DNA from: Campylobacter sp. 19-13652
GTDB lineage: Bacteria > Campylobacterota > Campylobacteria > Campylobacterales > Campylobacteraceae
Assembly (NCBI RefSeq): GCF_019702925.1
Contig: NZ_AP024713.1
Span: forward strand, 1,364,001-1,428,000
Length of the DNA: 64,000 nt
Direction of reading: 5' to 3'
The notes under the pieces were generated by a model. The model was given only the letters and a program-made list of their open reading frames with translations, ran no database searches and had not been told where the DNA came from. Shown here piece by piece: positions 19,325-28,982 of this stretch. Positions within the stretch are counted from its first letter, which is position 1, and every line of letters starts with the position of its first letter. The position numbers and the translations under genes are program-made.

Positions 19325-21301
19325 CTATTTTTTAATACCCAAAAGCTTCTTAGCCGAGCCAGTATAAATGAGCGCTTCATTTACTAGCTTTTGGCTATAC
19401 TCAGCCCCGTGAAGTCCCCACGCTCCGTCCTTTTCTAGCTTAGTAGCTATCTCTCGGGCTTGCTTGGTGTAGTTTATGACCTGGGCTTTTGCTTCGACTG
19501 CTAGGTTTGATTTAGCTAGGGCTTTATCGATCGCTTTTATGTCGTCATTTATCTCTTTAAAGCCCGCTTTTACAGGCGTTTGCCACTTTTGCACCCACTC
19601 ATAAATTTGATCTTGGTTTTTAAATTTTAAATTCTCACTCAGATTGCTCTGCACTGGGCTGTGGCAGCCGCCCTTGCCTGGTTCCATTAAATTTGGATCT
19701 TCAAAGCTCGTTCTAGCGCAGCTCCACATAAGGTCGATGAAAAATCGCCCCTGCTCGTTTCTAGCCCAGCTCCAGCCCTTTGTGCCGCCCTCTCTTGGCT
19801 TGCCTGGGGCTGGATTTAGGCTTTTGGCGTCCTTATCCGTGCTGATTTTCCACACGTGAGACATTCTTACATTATCAAAGCCCGCTAGGTCAGGATTTTG
19901 TATCGCTCCAAAGTTCTCGCAGCTCATCATCGCAGGCATATGGCAGCTCGTGCAGTCATCCTTTGCGTGTGCGCCACCAAATTTAAAAAAGCTAGCCTGC
20001 GTCTCGTGGCAGTCGGCGCATTTTTTCTTTAGCCCCACTCTGGTGTAGTTATCCTGCCAGTCGTTTGCCGTTACTTCGTGTGGGTCGTGGCAGGTGGAAC
20101 AACGCATACCCTTATCGTAGTGGGCTGAGCTATACATCTGTGAACCTTCCGTGCCGCAGCTTGGGCAGGAGGATTTAAAATAGACGTTAAACGGCTTTCT
20201 TGGATTTAGCTTGGAGTCGGCTTCGTTGTAGGCAAATCGCTGGTGGCAGCGTTCGCAGTTGCTTGGCATCCCAGCTCCACGCGCGCCATATAGGTGAGCG
20301 CCTGCGCCGTGGCACTCCTCGCAGCTTACGCCCTTAGAGATTGTGTGCTTGCGTAGCTCTTTCGCGTCGCCCAAAGCGGCGAAAAACTCGTCCTTGCTTT
20401 TAAAGTCAAATTTAAAGCTATGGCAGGTCTCGCAATAGCTCGTAGCTGGCTGAAAGAGCATTTTCGTGCGGTAGCTTGCGCCGTAGCTGTTTGTCCCCCA
20501 CACCTGAGAGCTTGAGCCTTTAAAGTCCTCTAGCTTAGTCGGAAAGCCTGGGCTAAACTCGGCGATTTTGGCTGCCATTTGCGGAGTGAGATATTTCGCC
20601 CACAGCACGGAAAATTGATTTCCCCCAGCCACTAGCTTGCCGCTTAGATCGCTTAGCTTGCCGTCTTCGACGTGATACGTCCCACGCACCAGCCACTTAT
20701 CCAAAAAGCCGTATTTCGTGCGTGGCGTGCCGATAACGGCAAAGACATCATCTGCCTCTATGCCGTCTGGCAAAATGGTCGCCTGGCTGCCCCACATCGG
20801 CTTTTTCATATCGCCGTCTGCTTCGCTTATCTCATCAGGAAAGCGAAACATCATCGAGTGGCGGCTTCGCTTCCACGCTGCATACTGGGCTGGGTGGCAC
20901 TCGCCGCACTTTGCAGGCCCCACAAATTTATTCGGATAGTCCAAAATGCTCTCAAAACCAAGGCGGTAAGTAACGGCTACTTGCTGCCCTGTCTTTTCGC
21001 GAATGCCCTTGCCGCCGCCAAAATCGACAAACTCCTCTTGGCGGTCGCTTAGGTGATACTGCCCGACTAAGCGCCCATCTTTTTCGTATTTAAAAACTGG
21101 GTGATTTTTCTTTAAATAGTCCCAAAACTCGCCCTCTTGCTCGACATAGTCGCTAAGTGTGCGAGGAGCTACGCCGTCATTTTGCAGAGTCTTTTCCTGC
21201 CCTACTTTAGTTTTTGCTCCTTGCTGGCTTGGCTCATTTTGCGCCGCCTGGGCGCACATACAGGCTAAAACAGTAAAAATAGATAGTACAAATTTAAGCA
21301 C
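19325..21301 (-). CDS. mccA: Octahaem cytochrome c, MccA-type sulfite reductase
   Basis: A 658-residue periplasmic protein with a Sec signal (1-19), starting at GTG after GGAGAG. It has seven CXXCH motifs (Cys 132, 290, 327, 349, 401, 428, 450) and an eighth site of the form CX17CH (Cys528, Cys546, His547). Seven normal motifs plus a last long-spaced one is the layout of MccA, the copper-containing dissimilatory sulfite reductase of Wolinella, where the spacing is CX15CH. Non-haem cysteines 379, 382 and 461 could include the Cu(I) ligands, as the Wolinella enzyme uses two Cys from comparable regions. The expected reaction is six-electron reduction of sulfite to sulfide during respiration. It is followed by a membrane electron donor and is divergent from ccsB. 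Confidence 0.82.
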   Translation of the reverse strand: MLKFVLSIFTVLACMCAQAAQNEPSQQGAKTKVGQEKTLQNDGVAPRTLSDYVEQEGEFWDYLKKNHPVFKYEKDGRLVGQYHLSDRQEEFVDFGGGKGIREKTGQQVAVTYRLGFESILDYPNKFVGPAKCGECHPAQYAAWKRSRHSMMFRFPDEISEADGDMKKPMWGSQATILPDGIEADDVFAVIGTPRTKYGFLDKWLVRGTYHVEDGKLSDLSGKLVAGGNQFSVLWAKYLTPQMAAKIAEFSPGFPTKLEDFKGSSSQVWGTNSYGASYRTKMLFQPATSYCETCHSFKFDFKSKDEFFAALGDAKELRKHTISKGVSCEECHGAGAHLYGARGAGMPSNCERCHQRFAYNEADSKLNPRKPFNVYFKSSCPSCGTEGSQMYSSAHYDKGMRCSTCHDPHEVTANDWQDNYTRVGLKKKCADCHETQASFFKFGGAHAKDDCTSCHMPAMMSCENFGAIQNPDLAGFDNVRMSHVWKISTDKDAKSLNPAPGKPREGGTKGWSWARNEQGRFFIDLMWSCARTSFEDPNLMEPGKGGCHSPVQSNLSENLKFKNQDQIYEWVQKWQTPVKAGFKEINDDIKAIDKALAKSNLAVEAKAQVINYTKQAREIATKLEKDGAWGLHGAEYSQKLVNEALIYTGSAKKLLGIKK

Positions 21302-21605
21302 CGTCTCTCCTTTTGTACAAAATTTAATCTTTTTTAAAATAATATTTTATTTTGATTAAATTTTAACTTAAAATATTAAATATTATAATTAATTATTTAT
21401 TTTAATATTTTTATTATGTTTTATTCATAAAATTATTTAAAAATACAGCTATATATTATTAATTTTAGACTCTAATTTCATAAATAAATATTCGTCTATA
21501 CTTTAATAAAATATGAGTTTTATTAGGATAAAATATAATTTTAAGCACTAAATTATTCATACTTTGCTAAAGTTTTATATTAATTATAAAATATAAGGAT
21601 ATTTT
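21302..21605. promoter_or_regulatory. Divergent promoter region between mccA and ccsB
   Basis: An extremely AT-rich 304-bp spacer. A TATAAT (21534-21539) lies 66 bp before ccsB on the plus strand. Several AT-rich candidates exist for mccA, but none is decisive, and no clear operator palindrome is visible. Confidence 0.45.
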
Positions 21606-22949
21606 ATGATAAAAATATTTTCTAGTATGGGCTGGGCTCTATTTTTTATGCTTATTTTTGCTATTTCTATCGCAGTAGCCACCTTTATCGAGCAAAACAT
21701 CAACACTACGGCAGCTTGGCTATATGTTTACGGCTCACACTGGCTTGAAATTATAATGGTCTTACTAATCGTTGTATTAATAATAAATTTATTTAAATTT
21801 AAGCTTTTTCGCCTAGCAAAGCTACCCTCTCTAGCCTTTCATTTTAGCTTCATTTTAATAGCCTTTGGTGCGCTAATTACTCGTTATTTTGGCTTTGAAG
21901 GCAGCCTTCATTTAAGGATTAACGAGACAAATGACAGTATATTTTTAGAAAAATACTACCTAAAAATCTGCGATTTAGCAGGCAACTGTAAAAAAGATAT
22001 GGTAAATGAGTATGACAATTCTAGCTTTTTTATAAAAATGCAACTAGACAAAGGCAAAGTGCATTTTAAAATCAAAAAATACGCAAAATCGCTTGAGTCA
22101 GTTTTTATACCTAACGCAGAAAATATAGACGCCAAAGACACATTTAGCTTTAGCATTTCAAACGGCATAAATGTCGCACCCCTTGAGCTATTTGAAAACG
22201 AAAGCGTCGATATAGATGGTGTGCTTTTTAAATTTGACAAAAGCCAAAACTGCTCTTATGTGCCAGATAATAGCGTCTGCTTTGGCTTTGAGGATGGCGG
22301 AGCTTTTGTGCGCTCAAGCCTAGAGCTAAGCCTGCTAAACTCCACCACCATCGCACCAAATATAAAAACAAGATTAAAAACAGGTGAGCTTTATAGGGCT
22401 GGGGGCTTGACATTTGTGCCAAAACAAGCTCTACAAAAAGCCGTAAAAAGCTGGCGCCAAACGCAAGCAAACGGAGAAAGAGACGGCTTTTTGCTAGAGA
22501 TAAAGGCGCCTAATAATACGCAAAATGTATGGATAGTAGCCGATGATGAGACGGAGATCTTTATAGATGATTATAAATTTAAACTAAGAGCCTTTAAACA
22601 GAGCTTTAAGCTGCCTTTTAGCGTAAGGCTTGATGAGTTTAGCATACAAAGATACGCAGGCTCAAACTCGCCCAGCAGCTACTTTAGCAAAGTGGGCATA
22701 GCGCAAAACGACAAAGCAGACCTAAGTGCCACCATATCGCCAAATAGCCCACTTGATTATGATGGTTACAGGCTATTTCAGACCTCGTATGACAAAGACG
22801 AGCTAGGTAGCCTTTTAAGCGTTAGCTTTGACCCTGGCAGGAGACTAACATACGCTGGATACACGCTTTTGTGCCTTGGGCTTTTACTAAATTTGTTTAA
22901 TAAATCTAGCCGCTTTCAAAGCCTACTAAGAAATGGCTTAAACAATTAG
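21606..22949 (+). CDS. ccsB: Stand-alone CcsB (ResB) cytochrome c biogenesis protein
   Basis: A 447-residue ResB-domain protein with membrane segments at about 9-29, 43-63, 72-92 and 418-436 and a large periplasmic part between (FSLPFSVRLDEFSIQRYAGSNSPSSYFSKV, then DYDGYRLFQTSYDKD). It ends cleanly after the last ResB membrane helix (GYTLLCLGLLLNLF). In most Campylobacterota this half is fused to CcsA, the WWD-domain haem lyase half. Here no CcsA follows; bioF comes next. Its position beside mccA suggests it once served, or still serves, attachment of haem to the unusual CX17CH site, as the dedicated CcsA1 does in Wolinella. The missing half would have to be encoded elsewhere. Confidence 0.8.
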   Translation: MIKIFSSMGWALFFMLIFAISIAVATFIEQNINTTAAWLYVYGSHWLEIIMVLLIVVLIINLFKFKLFRLAKLPSLAFHFSFILIAFGALITRYFGFEGSLHLRINETNDSIFLEKYYLKICDLAGNCKKDMVNEYDNSSFFIKMQLDKGKVHFKIKKYAKSLESVFIPNAENIDAKDTFSFSISNGINVAPLELFENESVDIDGVLFKFDKSQNCSYVPDNSVCFGFEDGGAFVRSSLELSLLNSTTIAPNIKTRLKTGELYRAGGLTFVPKQALQKAVKSWRQTQANGERDGFLLEIKAPNNTQNVWIVADDETEIFIDDYKFKLRAFKQSFKLPFSVRLDEFSIQRYAGSNSPSSYFSKVGIAQNDKADLSATISPNSPLDYDGYRLFQTSYDKDELGSLLSVSFDPGRRLTYAGYTLLCLGLLLNLFNKSSRFQSLLRNGLNN

Positions 22950-23123
22950 CAAACATAGCCTAGGTGTTGCTCTTTAAGGACTGCATTTATAATTTAGCTT
23001 TAATTTTATCATCAAACTAAGCTATTTCATGGCTAGCTTTTGTAAATTTAAGCCAATCAAAGCTCGCATTATAGGGCTTGTTTTAGATAAATTTGCTAAA
23101 ATATAAGGCTTTAAAAGGAGATA

Positions 23124-24269
23124 GTGGTGCAAAAAATCAAGAAAATCCTACTAGACTTAAAAGAGAGCTCAAATCTACGTACACTAAGTCAATTAATCCA
23201 CGACGGCGCATACATCACAAAAGACGGCAAGCGGCTTTTAAACCTAGCTAGCAATGATTATTTGGGGCTTGGGGCTAGTGATGAGCTTTTTGATGAGTTT
23301 TTAGACACTACATCAAAGAAGAGTCTTAAATTTAGCGCAAGCAGCTCAAGAAGCTTGAGTGGGAATTTTGAAATTTTTAGCGAGTTTGAGAGCTTTTTAG
23401 CAAAGAGCTATGGCGACGGCAAAAGTGCTTTGCTTTTTAACAGCGGATACCATCTAAACGTAGGTGTCATCTCTGCTCTAGCCAGCCTAAAAAACACCCT
23501 TTTTATCATCGACAGGCAAGCTCACGCTAGTGCATACGATGGGCTTAGACTAGGCGGGGCTAGCTTTGAGCGATTTAGACACAACGACACCGCACACATA
23601 AAAGAGATACTGGATAAAAATAGCGGCAAATTTGAGCGATTTATCATCATCACAGAGGCTCTTTTTAGCATGGATGGCGACGAAGCACCACTAGGGGAGC
23701 TTGGACGGATAAAGAGCGAGCATGAGGGCGTGTGGCTTTATGTGGACGAGGCTCATAGTGTGGGTGCGTGCGGGCATGATGGGCTTGGGCTTTGCAAAGA
23801 TAGCGGCGTGGACGTGGATTTTGTCGTATTTACCTTTGGTAAAGCAATTTGCAGCATGGGAGCGGCTCTTATTTGTGATGAGACGGTTAGGGAATTTTTA
23901 ATAAATCGCGCTAGAAGCCTGATTTACTCCACCGCCATAGCCCCCATAAACGTTGCCTTTACGCACTTTATATTTAAAAAGCTTGGTAAAATGAAGCAAA
24001 AAAGGGCGCATTTACAAAGCCTATCAGACGAGCTTAAAGTCGAGCTTAAAAAACATGGGGCGCAAGTGCTTGGGTCTCGCTATATAATAAGCGTGCTAGC
24101 AGGCTCAAGCGATAGTGCACTAAAAATGGCGGCTAGGCTACAGCACTGCGGATACTTCGCACCAGCTGTGCGTCCGCCAACAGTCGCACCAAATACCGCC
24201 AGAGTGCGCCTATCACTGTGCGCAAACATGCAAAAAGACGAGCTTTTAGGAGTTGTAAATGCACTTTAA
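23124..24269 (+). CDS. bioF: 8-amino-7-oxononanoate synthase BioF
   Basis: A 381-residue PLP-dependent alpha-oxoamine synthase. Its start is GTG after AAAGGAG, with a second GTG one codon on. Visible signatures are LNLASNDYLGLG, SSSRSLSGN, the cofactor region WLYVDEAHSVGACG (204-217) and the PLP lysine in FTFGKA (Lys240). It condenses pimeloyl-ACP (or -CoA) with alanine in biotin synthesis. It is the first gene of a bioF-bioG-bioC operon and overlaps bioG by 11 bases. Confidence 0.92.
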   Translation: MVQKIKKILLDLKESSNLRTLSQLIHDGAYITKDGKRLLNLASNDYLGLGASDELFDEFLDTTSKKSLKFSASSSRSLSGNFEIFSEFESFLAKSYGDGKSALLFNSGYHLNVGVISALASLKNTLFIIDRQAHASAYDGLRLGGASFERFRHNDTAHIKEILDKNSGKFERFIIITEALFSMDGDEAPLGELGRIKSEHEGVWLYVDEAHSVGACGHDGLGLCKDSGVDVDFVVFTFGKAICSMGAALICDETVREFLINRARSLIYSTAIAPINVAFTHFIFKKLGKMKQKRAHLQSLSDELKVELKKHGAQVLGSRYIISVLAGSSDSALKMAARLQHCGYFAPAVRPPTVAPNTARVRLSLCANMQKDELLGVVNAL

Positions 24270-24888
24270 AACCATCTCTGCAAAAACTATAAACTGCGAT
24301 GAAGTCGTGCTATTTTTCGCTGGATTTGCTGGGGAGTGGGAGCATTTTAAAAGCCTAGAGCCTAGCGATAAATTTGATGTGATTATTATTTATGACTATG
24401 AAAAAATAGGCTTTAATGAGGAACTAAAGCAGGCTTTTAAGCACTACAAAAAAGCCCACATCATAGCCTTTAGTATGGGTGTGGCTGTGGCGAGCAGGCT
24501 TGAGTTTGGCGAGTTTTTTTCTAGCTATGAGCTGCGGCTTTGCATAGCTGGCACGCCACTTGGTATAGATAGGATTTTTGGCATTCATCCTAGGATTTTT
24601 GCGCGCAGCATAGAGAGTTTTGATAAAAATGATTTTAAAATCTCAATCGGTGCAAATGATTTAATTTTAAGTCGCGATAACTATAAAAGCGAGCTAAAAA
24701 GCTTGCAGGATTTTTGCCAAAAGCCCGTGATAAATGAGCAATGGGTAAGTGCGGTGGGTGCAGATGATGATAGTATGTTTTCTTTAAATTCGCTTAAAAA
24801 CTCCTTTGGTGAGCGAGTAAAAATCATAAAAAGCAAGCATTTTGTTTTTGGTAATTTTTCAAGCTGGGATGAGCTATGCAAAATGTAG
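24259..24888 (+). CDS. bioG: Pimeloyl-ACP methyl ester esterase BioG
   Basis: A 209-residue alpha/beta-hydrolase of the DUF452/BioG family. It has the short LFFAGFAGEWEHF oxyanion region (18-30) and the nucleophile elbow AFSMGVA (Ser72), with C-terminal [16 protein letters not shown] supplying the catalytic His. BioG removes the methyl ester from pimeloyl-ACP methyl ester at the end of the BioC-dependent pathway, replacing BioH. It overlaps bioF and bioC and stands between them, which supports the assignment. Confidence 0.9.
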   Translation: MHFKTISAKTINCDEVVLFFAGFAGEWEHFKSLEPSDKFDVIIIYDYEKIGFNEELKQAFKHYKKAHIIAFSMGVAVASRLEFGEFFSSYELRLCIAGTPLGIDRIFGIHPRIFARSIESFDKNDFKISIGANDLILSRDNYKSELKSLQDFCQKPVINEQWVSAVGADDDSMFSLNSLKNSFGERVKIIKSKHFVFGNFSSWDELCKM

Positions 24889-25568
24889 CGGATAAATTCC
24901 TGCGCGCTAGAGCCAGCTACGAAAAATCAGCACTCGTTCAAGCGATGATGAGAGATGAGCTGGTGCGAGAGATAGTGGGGGCAGGAAATAGCTTTAAAAG
25001 GGTGTTTGAGTTTGGCGCTGGGCAAGACGAACTAGGCAGGATATTGCGCCCTAAAATACGCTATAAAAGCTATCTAGCAAGCGATATAAACCCCTTTTGC
25101 GTAAACGAAAATGGGGTGAAATTTATAAATCTAGACATGAATAAACCCTTGCCAAACGACTTAGGCAAGTTTGACCTTATCGTCTCAAACGCATGCTTAC
25201 AGTGGCTTGACGCTAGGACTGTTTTAGCAAATTTAAAAAAGCATTTAGTGCCAAATGGACTGCTTGCGGTGTCTACATTTGGCAGTAAAAATTTATGGCA
25301 GGTTAGAGAGCTGACTGGGCTTGGACTAGATTATCCTAGTATAGACGCACTAGAAAATGCGTGCAAAAACCTAAAAAATGTGAAAATTTACAAAAAAAGC
25401 ATTGAGTTAAATTTTGACTCCGCATTTGAGCTATTTTTGCACTTAAAGCAAAGCGGAGTAAACTCCCTAGGCAAGCTATACCTAGGAAAAAATCTACTAG
25501 CACAATGTGAGAGCAAATTTAAAAACACTCTCACATATGAGCCAGTTTTTATCATAGCCAGAGCTTAG
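24876..25568 (+). CDS. bioC: Malonyl-ACP O-methyltransferase BioC
   Basis: A 230-residue class I SAM methyltransferase: motif [15 protein letters not shown] (about 44-57), a DINPFC acidic residue at the end of strand 2, and the family-typical [24 protein letters not shown] (about 101-124). BioC masks malonyl-ACP as a methyl ester so that it can enter fatty acid synthesis as a biotin precursor. The gene overlaps bioG by 13 bases. Its stop overlaps the convergent chemoreceptor gene by 4 bases, so no room exists for a terminator between them. Confidence 0.88.
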   Translation: MQNVADKFLRARASYEKSALVQAMMRDELVREIVGAGNSFKRVFEFGAGQDELGRILRPKIRYKSYLASDINPFCVNENGVKFINLDMNKPLPNDLGKFDLIVSNACLQWLDARTVLANLKKHLVPNGLLAVSTFGSKNLWQVRELTGLGLDYPSIDALENACKNLKNVKIYKKSIELNFDSAFELFLHLKQSGVNSLGKLYLGKNLLAQCESKFKNTLTYEPVFIIARA

Positions 25569-27514
25569 AATTTCTTAGCTCTAACCTCTTTTACTATATC
25601 TTTTGCCATGTTATCCACCTCGGTGGTTACGGTATTTGTCTGGGCTGCAACGTCTACGTTTTGCTTTGTGAGTGTGTCTATGTGGGTCACACTATCATTT
25701 ATCTGTGCTATCGCCATGGTTTGCTCTTTTATGCTCTCGCTCATCTCATTTATGCTTTGACTTAGGATATTTACGTAAGCCTCTATCTCACTTAGGCTTT
25801 TTTGGGTGTTTTCGGCTAATTTACGAACTTCATCAGCCACCACAGCAAATCCCCTGCCATGCTCACCAGCCCTAGCTGCCTCGATAGCTGCATTTAAGGC
25901 TAAAAGATTAGTCTGGTCGGCTATGTCACGTATAATATTTATTATGCCTTTTATATCCTCACTTTGCTTTATCACATCCCCGGCTCTGTTTGAGATAGAG
26001 CTCATTGATGAGCTCATCTGCTCTACCGCAGCTGCACTTTCTTGTAGGCTTGAGGCTTGAGATTTTGCGCCATTTGTTACTGTATCTACTGATGATTTTA
26101 GTATGCCAGCTTTTTCCTCTAGCACTTGAGCTTTATCCAAATTATCAGATAGCATTTTTGCTATCGCACCACCCATGGCATTTACACCCTGCATTAAAGA
26201 CTTTATATCGCCTTCTAAGTTTTCTAAATTTAAGCGCGAAGTAAAGTCATCGTGGGTATAAGCCGCAAGAGTATCTTTTATGTGATTTATGTTTGTACTT
26301 AGACTTGCAAAAAGGTCGTTTAATAAAAATTTAAGTGTGCTAAGCTGAGGATTGTGCGGAGTGGCAGAGATATTATTATCCATATTGCCTTTTATCATCT
26401 TGCCAACTATCTCATTGACATTTTCAAGCATTTGATTATCTTTATTTATGCCGCTTACGACTTTGTCTATGCCTTCATTTATGCCTGATGCCATAGCGCT
26501 AAATTCATCATTTGTATTTACCTTTATCTTTTCGGCTTTATCCTTTTCATGGGTGATAAATTCAAACAGATTATTTAGTCCATCCTGTATTATTCTTATA
26601 GGTCTTAACGAACGCTTTATAATCAAAAACACTATTATAGAAATAATCACCACAAACACCGCAGCAATACCCAACTGGGTACCCAAAAGACTATTTGTAA
26701 TGTCATCCTTAAAGCTCTTTTTTAAAGATGAGCAAAGCAGCCACTCACGCTCTCCGACAAGCCTACAAACAGCCTCTTTTTCACTACCATTGTAATTATA
26801 CTGTATGCTACCATTTGGCAAGAAATCTTTATTATTAAGTTTCTCCAAAATCACACTCATAGCTGGAAGGGGTTTATTTAACAAATTTTGATCTGGATGC
26901 ATTAGCATTACGCCACTTTTTTCAGACATAAATACATATCCACTAGAACTCTTACCTATTTCAATCAACTGTTTTCTTATCTTGTCCAATGATATATCTG
27001 CACCAATTACACCAATTAAATCACCCTCTTTTATAACTGGAGCAAAAAATGTTATGACCAGCTCTTTACTAGCTGCGTCCTCATATGGCTCAGAGTACAT
27101 AGCTCTTTTAGACCCCTCTTTAAACCAATCTCTAGTGCGAGGATCATACCCAGAACTAGGCATGCTCACTTCTCCCGTAGATGAGATAAACTTACCATTT
27201 GGTAAGCCAATATACATTTCTATAAATCCAGCTTGATCACTAAATGACTTTAGCTCCCAAATTATATCATCTTGGCTAGTCTCGCCTATCTCGCCCGACA
27301 TGGTATTAGCGGACAACCTTACAGTATTTAAATTTCTATCTAAAAATTCATTAAGATAAAAATCAACACCATCAAGAGTCTTTGTGTGTGTTGCGACAAA
27401 AGAATTGTCAAGTTGTGATTTTGTAAAGTTGTAATTTATAAGCGAAAACACGCCAAATGCGATCACTAATACAACAATCAAAATAGCAGTTATTTTATTT
27501 GATATGCTGCGCAT
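25565..27514 (-). CDS. Methyl-accepting chemotaxis protein with dCache sensor
   Basis: A 649-residue chemoreceptor. It has TM1 (about 8-29) and a periplasmic double-Cache domain (about 30-275) with the Cache signatures [10 protein letters not shown] and [20 protein letters not shown]2 (about 277-298), a HAMP-like region and a cytoplasmic signalling domain follow. The hairpin tip of the signalling domain is [42 protein letters not shown]-like. The C-terminus has no CheR-binding pentapeptide. The ligand is not predictable, although dCache domains with the RxxWYxx-type DPRTRDWF context often bind amino acids or other small carboxylates. The gene converges on bioC. Confidence 0.92.
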   Translation of the reverse strand: MRSISNKITAILIVVLVIAFGVFSLINYNFTKSQLDNSFVATHTKTLDGVDFYLNEFLDRNLNTVRLSANTMSGEIGETSQDDIIWELKSFSDQAGFIEMYIGLPNGKFISSTGEVSMPSSGYDPRTRDWFKEGSKRAMYSEPYEDAASKELVITFFAPVIKEGDLIGVIGADISLDKIRKQLIEIGKSSSGYVFMSEKSGVMLMHPDQNLLNKPLPAMSVILEKLNNKDFLPNGSIQYNYNGSEKEAVCRLVGEREWLLCSSLKKSFKDDITNSLLGTQLGIAAVFVVIISIIVFLIIKRSLRPIRIIQDGLNNLFEFITHEKDKAEKIKVNTNDEFSAMASGINEGIDKVVSGINKDNQMLENVNEIVGKMIKGNMDNNISATPHNPQLSTLKFLLNDLFASLSTNINHIKDTLAAYTHDDFTSRLNLENLEGDIKSLMQGVNAMGGAIAKMLSDNLDKAQVLEEKAGILKSSVDTVTNGAKSQASSLQESAAAVEQMSSSMSSISNRAGDVIKQSEDIKGIINIIRDIADQTNLLALNAAIEAARAGEHGRGFAVVADEVRKLAENTQKSLSEIEAYVNILSQSINEMSESIKEQTMAIAQINDSVTHIDTLTKQNVDVAAQTNTVTTEVDNMAKDIVKEVRAKKF

Positions 27515-27670
27515 ATTTTCTCCTAATAATATTTAATTTTCTATAATTATAACATATATTTAAATAAAAATTTATACAGTATTTACAAATTTACACAAAT
27601 TATAAATAAATTTAAATAAATAAAAAATCTTATCTTTAAAATTTTCTGCTACAATTAATCTTTATAAAAA

Positions 27671-27760
27671 AGGGGAGCTGATGCAAGTCGGCTGAGAGGA
27701 GACTAGTGTCTCGACCCATAGACCTGATTTGGGTAATGCCAACGTAGGGAAATTTCATGG
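27671..27760 (+). ncRNA. TPP riboswitch (THI element)
   Basis: All conserved THI-box segments are present in order: GGGGAGCTGATGC (27672), CTGAGA (27692-27697), GACCC (27713), ACCTGAT (27722) and GGGTAATGCCAACGTAGGGAA (27731-27751, the P4/P5 side with TAATGCCA-CGTAGGGAA). A CTGAT/GTCGG stem with GCAA loop forms P3, and a GAGAC/GTCTC stem forms the variable arm. It controls the permease gene just downstream. Confidence 0.95.
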
Positions 27761-27769
27761 ATTAGACTC

Positions 27770-27797
27770 TCAGCTCCCTCAAATAGGAGCAAACTTG
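27770..27797 (+). promoter_or_regulatory. Riboswitch expression platform and TTG start of cytX
   Basis: GCTCC (27773-27777) can pair with GGAGC (27786-27790), burying the AGGAG Shine-Dalgarno that lies 5 bases before the TTG start at 27795. The same TCAGCTCCCT (27770-27779) is complementary to GGGGAGCTGA at the front of the aptamer (27672-27681). Ligand binding, which uses the GGGG strand in the aptamer, would free TCAGCTCC to hide the ribosome site. Confidence 0.75.
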
Positions 27798-28964
27798 AAA
27801 ACTTCACTCTTTACAAACTCAATCATCTGGTTTGGCGCAGCCATATCAATAGCTGAAATAATCACAGGCACATATCTAGCGCCACTTGGCTTTGCAAAAG
27901 GGCTTGCAGCTATAATCATCGGACATATCATAGGCTGCATTTTGCTATTTTTAGCTGGCGTCATAGGAGGCGTCAGGGGGCAAGGCGCAATGGATAGCGT
28001 AAAACTTAGCTTTGGTTTGCGGGGCGGGGCGATATTTGCCATATTAAACATAATCCAGCTACTTGGCTGGACGGCGATAATGATATATGATGCTGCACAA
28101 GCAGCAAACGGCATAGCAAAGGCTAGCGCATGGGGTTGGGCTTTAGCTGTCGGAGGGCTTATAGTGCTGTGGCTTTTACTTGGATTAAGGCGAGCTAGAG
28201 TCTTAAACGCCGTAGCTGTGGGAGGGCTTTTTATCCTTAGCGTGGTGCTTGCTTTTAGGGTATTTACAGACTCGGAAAGCGGCTTAATAAATGAGACGAT
28301 AAGCTTTGGGGCTGCGATAGAATTAAGCGCGGCTATGCCATTATCGTGGCTACCCCTAATAAGCGATTACACAAAACAGGCACAAAATCCAGTCAAAGCA
28401 AGTGCGTTAAGTGCGTTAAGCTACGGCATAATCTCTTGCTTTATGTACGCAGTAGGCATGGGGGCTGCTATAAATAGCAACTCAAGCGACATCGTGGGCA
28501 TACTATTAGCCAGTGGGCTTGGGATATGGGGGCTTGTTATAGTTGTACTTTCTACCGTTACAACTACGTTTTTAGATGCCTATTCAGCTGGGGTATCCGC
28601 TAAAGCTATAAATTCCAAAATAAGCATAAAAGCCTTTAGCGTAGCTGTGGCAGTAGCTGGAACTGTGGCTGCGGTGTGCTTTAATATGGATGATATAACA
28701 GATTTTTTGTATTTAATAGGCTCGGTGTTTGCGCCTATGATTACCATTTTAATAGTTGACTTTTTTATCCTAAGGCAGGATTTTAGTGATAAAGGCTTTG
28801 GGTGGATAAATTTGATGATATGGCTTGCTGGATTTTTGCTGTATCGCTATCTTTTAAGCATTGAAACTCCGCTTGGAAATACGCTACCTGATATGCTAGC
28901 GACGGCTGTTTTATGTCTTATAGTACATAAAATAAAAAACTTGCAATTAAAGCTTAAAAATTAA
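27795..28964 (+). CDS. cytX: NCS1-family permease CytX, probable HMP transporter
   Basis: About 389 residues and 12 membrane segments. The start is taken as TTG at 27795, preceded by AGGAG; reading further upstream in frame would enter the riboswitch. Motifs fit the cytosine/purine/uracil/thiamin/allantoin permeases: NSIIWFGAAISIAEIITGTYLAPLGF in TM1, and LLGWTAIMIYDAAQAANG in TM3. TPP-regulated members of this family (CytX) are thought to import the thiamin pyrimidine precursor hydroxymethylpyrimidine. The TPP riboswitch directly upstream supports that substrate. No thiamin synthesis gene is adjacent. Confidence 0.88.
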   Translation: MKTSLFTNSIIWFGAAISIAEIITGTYLAPLGFAKGLAAIIIGHIIGCILLFLAGVIGGVRGQGAMDSVKLSFGLRGGAIFAILNIIQLLGWTAIMIYDAAQAANGIAKASAWGWALAVGGLIVLWLLLGLRRARVLNAVAVGGLFILSVVLAFRVFTDSESGLINETISFGAAIELSAAMPLSWLPLISDYTKQAQNPVKASALSALSYGIISCFMYAVGMGAAINSNSSDIVGILLASGLGIWGLVIVVLSTVTTTFLDAYSAGVSAKAINSKISIKAFSVAVAVAGTVAAVCFNMDDITDFLYLIGSVFAPMITILIVDFFILRQDFSDKGFGWINLMIWLAGFLLYRYLLSIETPLGNTLPDMLATAVLCLIVHKIKNLQLKLKN

Positions 28965-28982
28965 AATAAAACGCAATAAGCA

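Noticed and set aside
19325-21301. Octahaem tetrathionate reductase or nitrite reductase NrfA
   Set aside because: There is no CXXCK motif, the protein is longer, and the final CX17CH fits the MccA layout.
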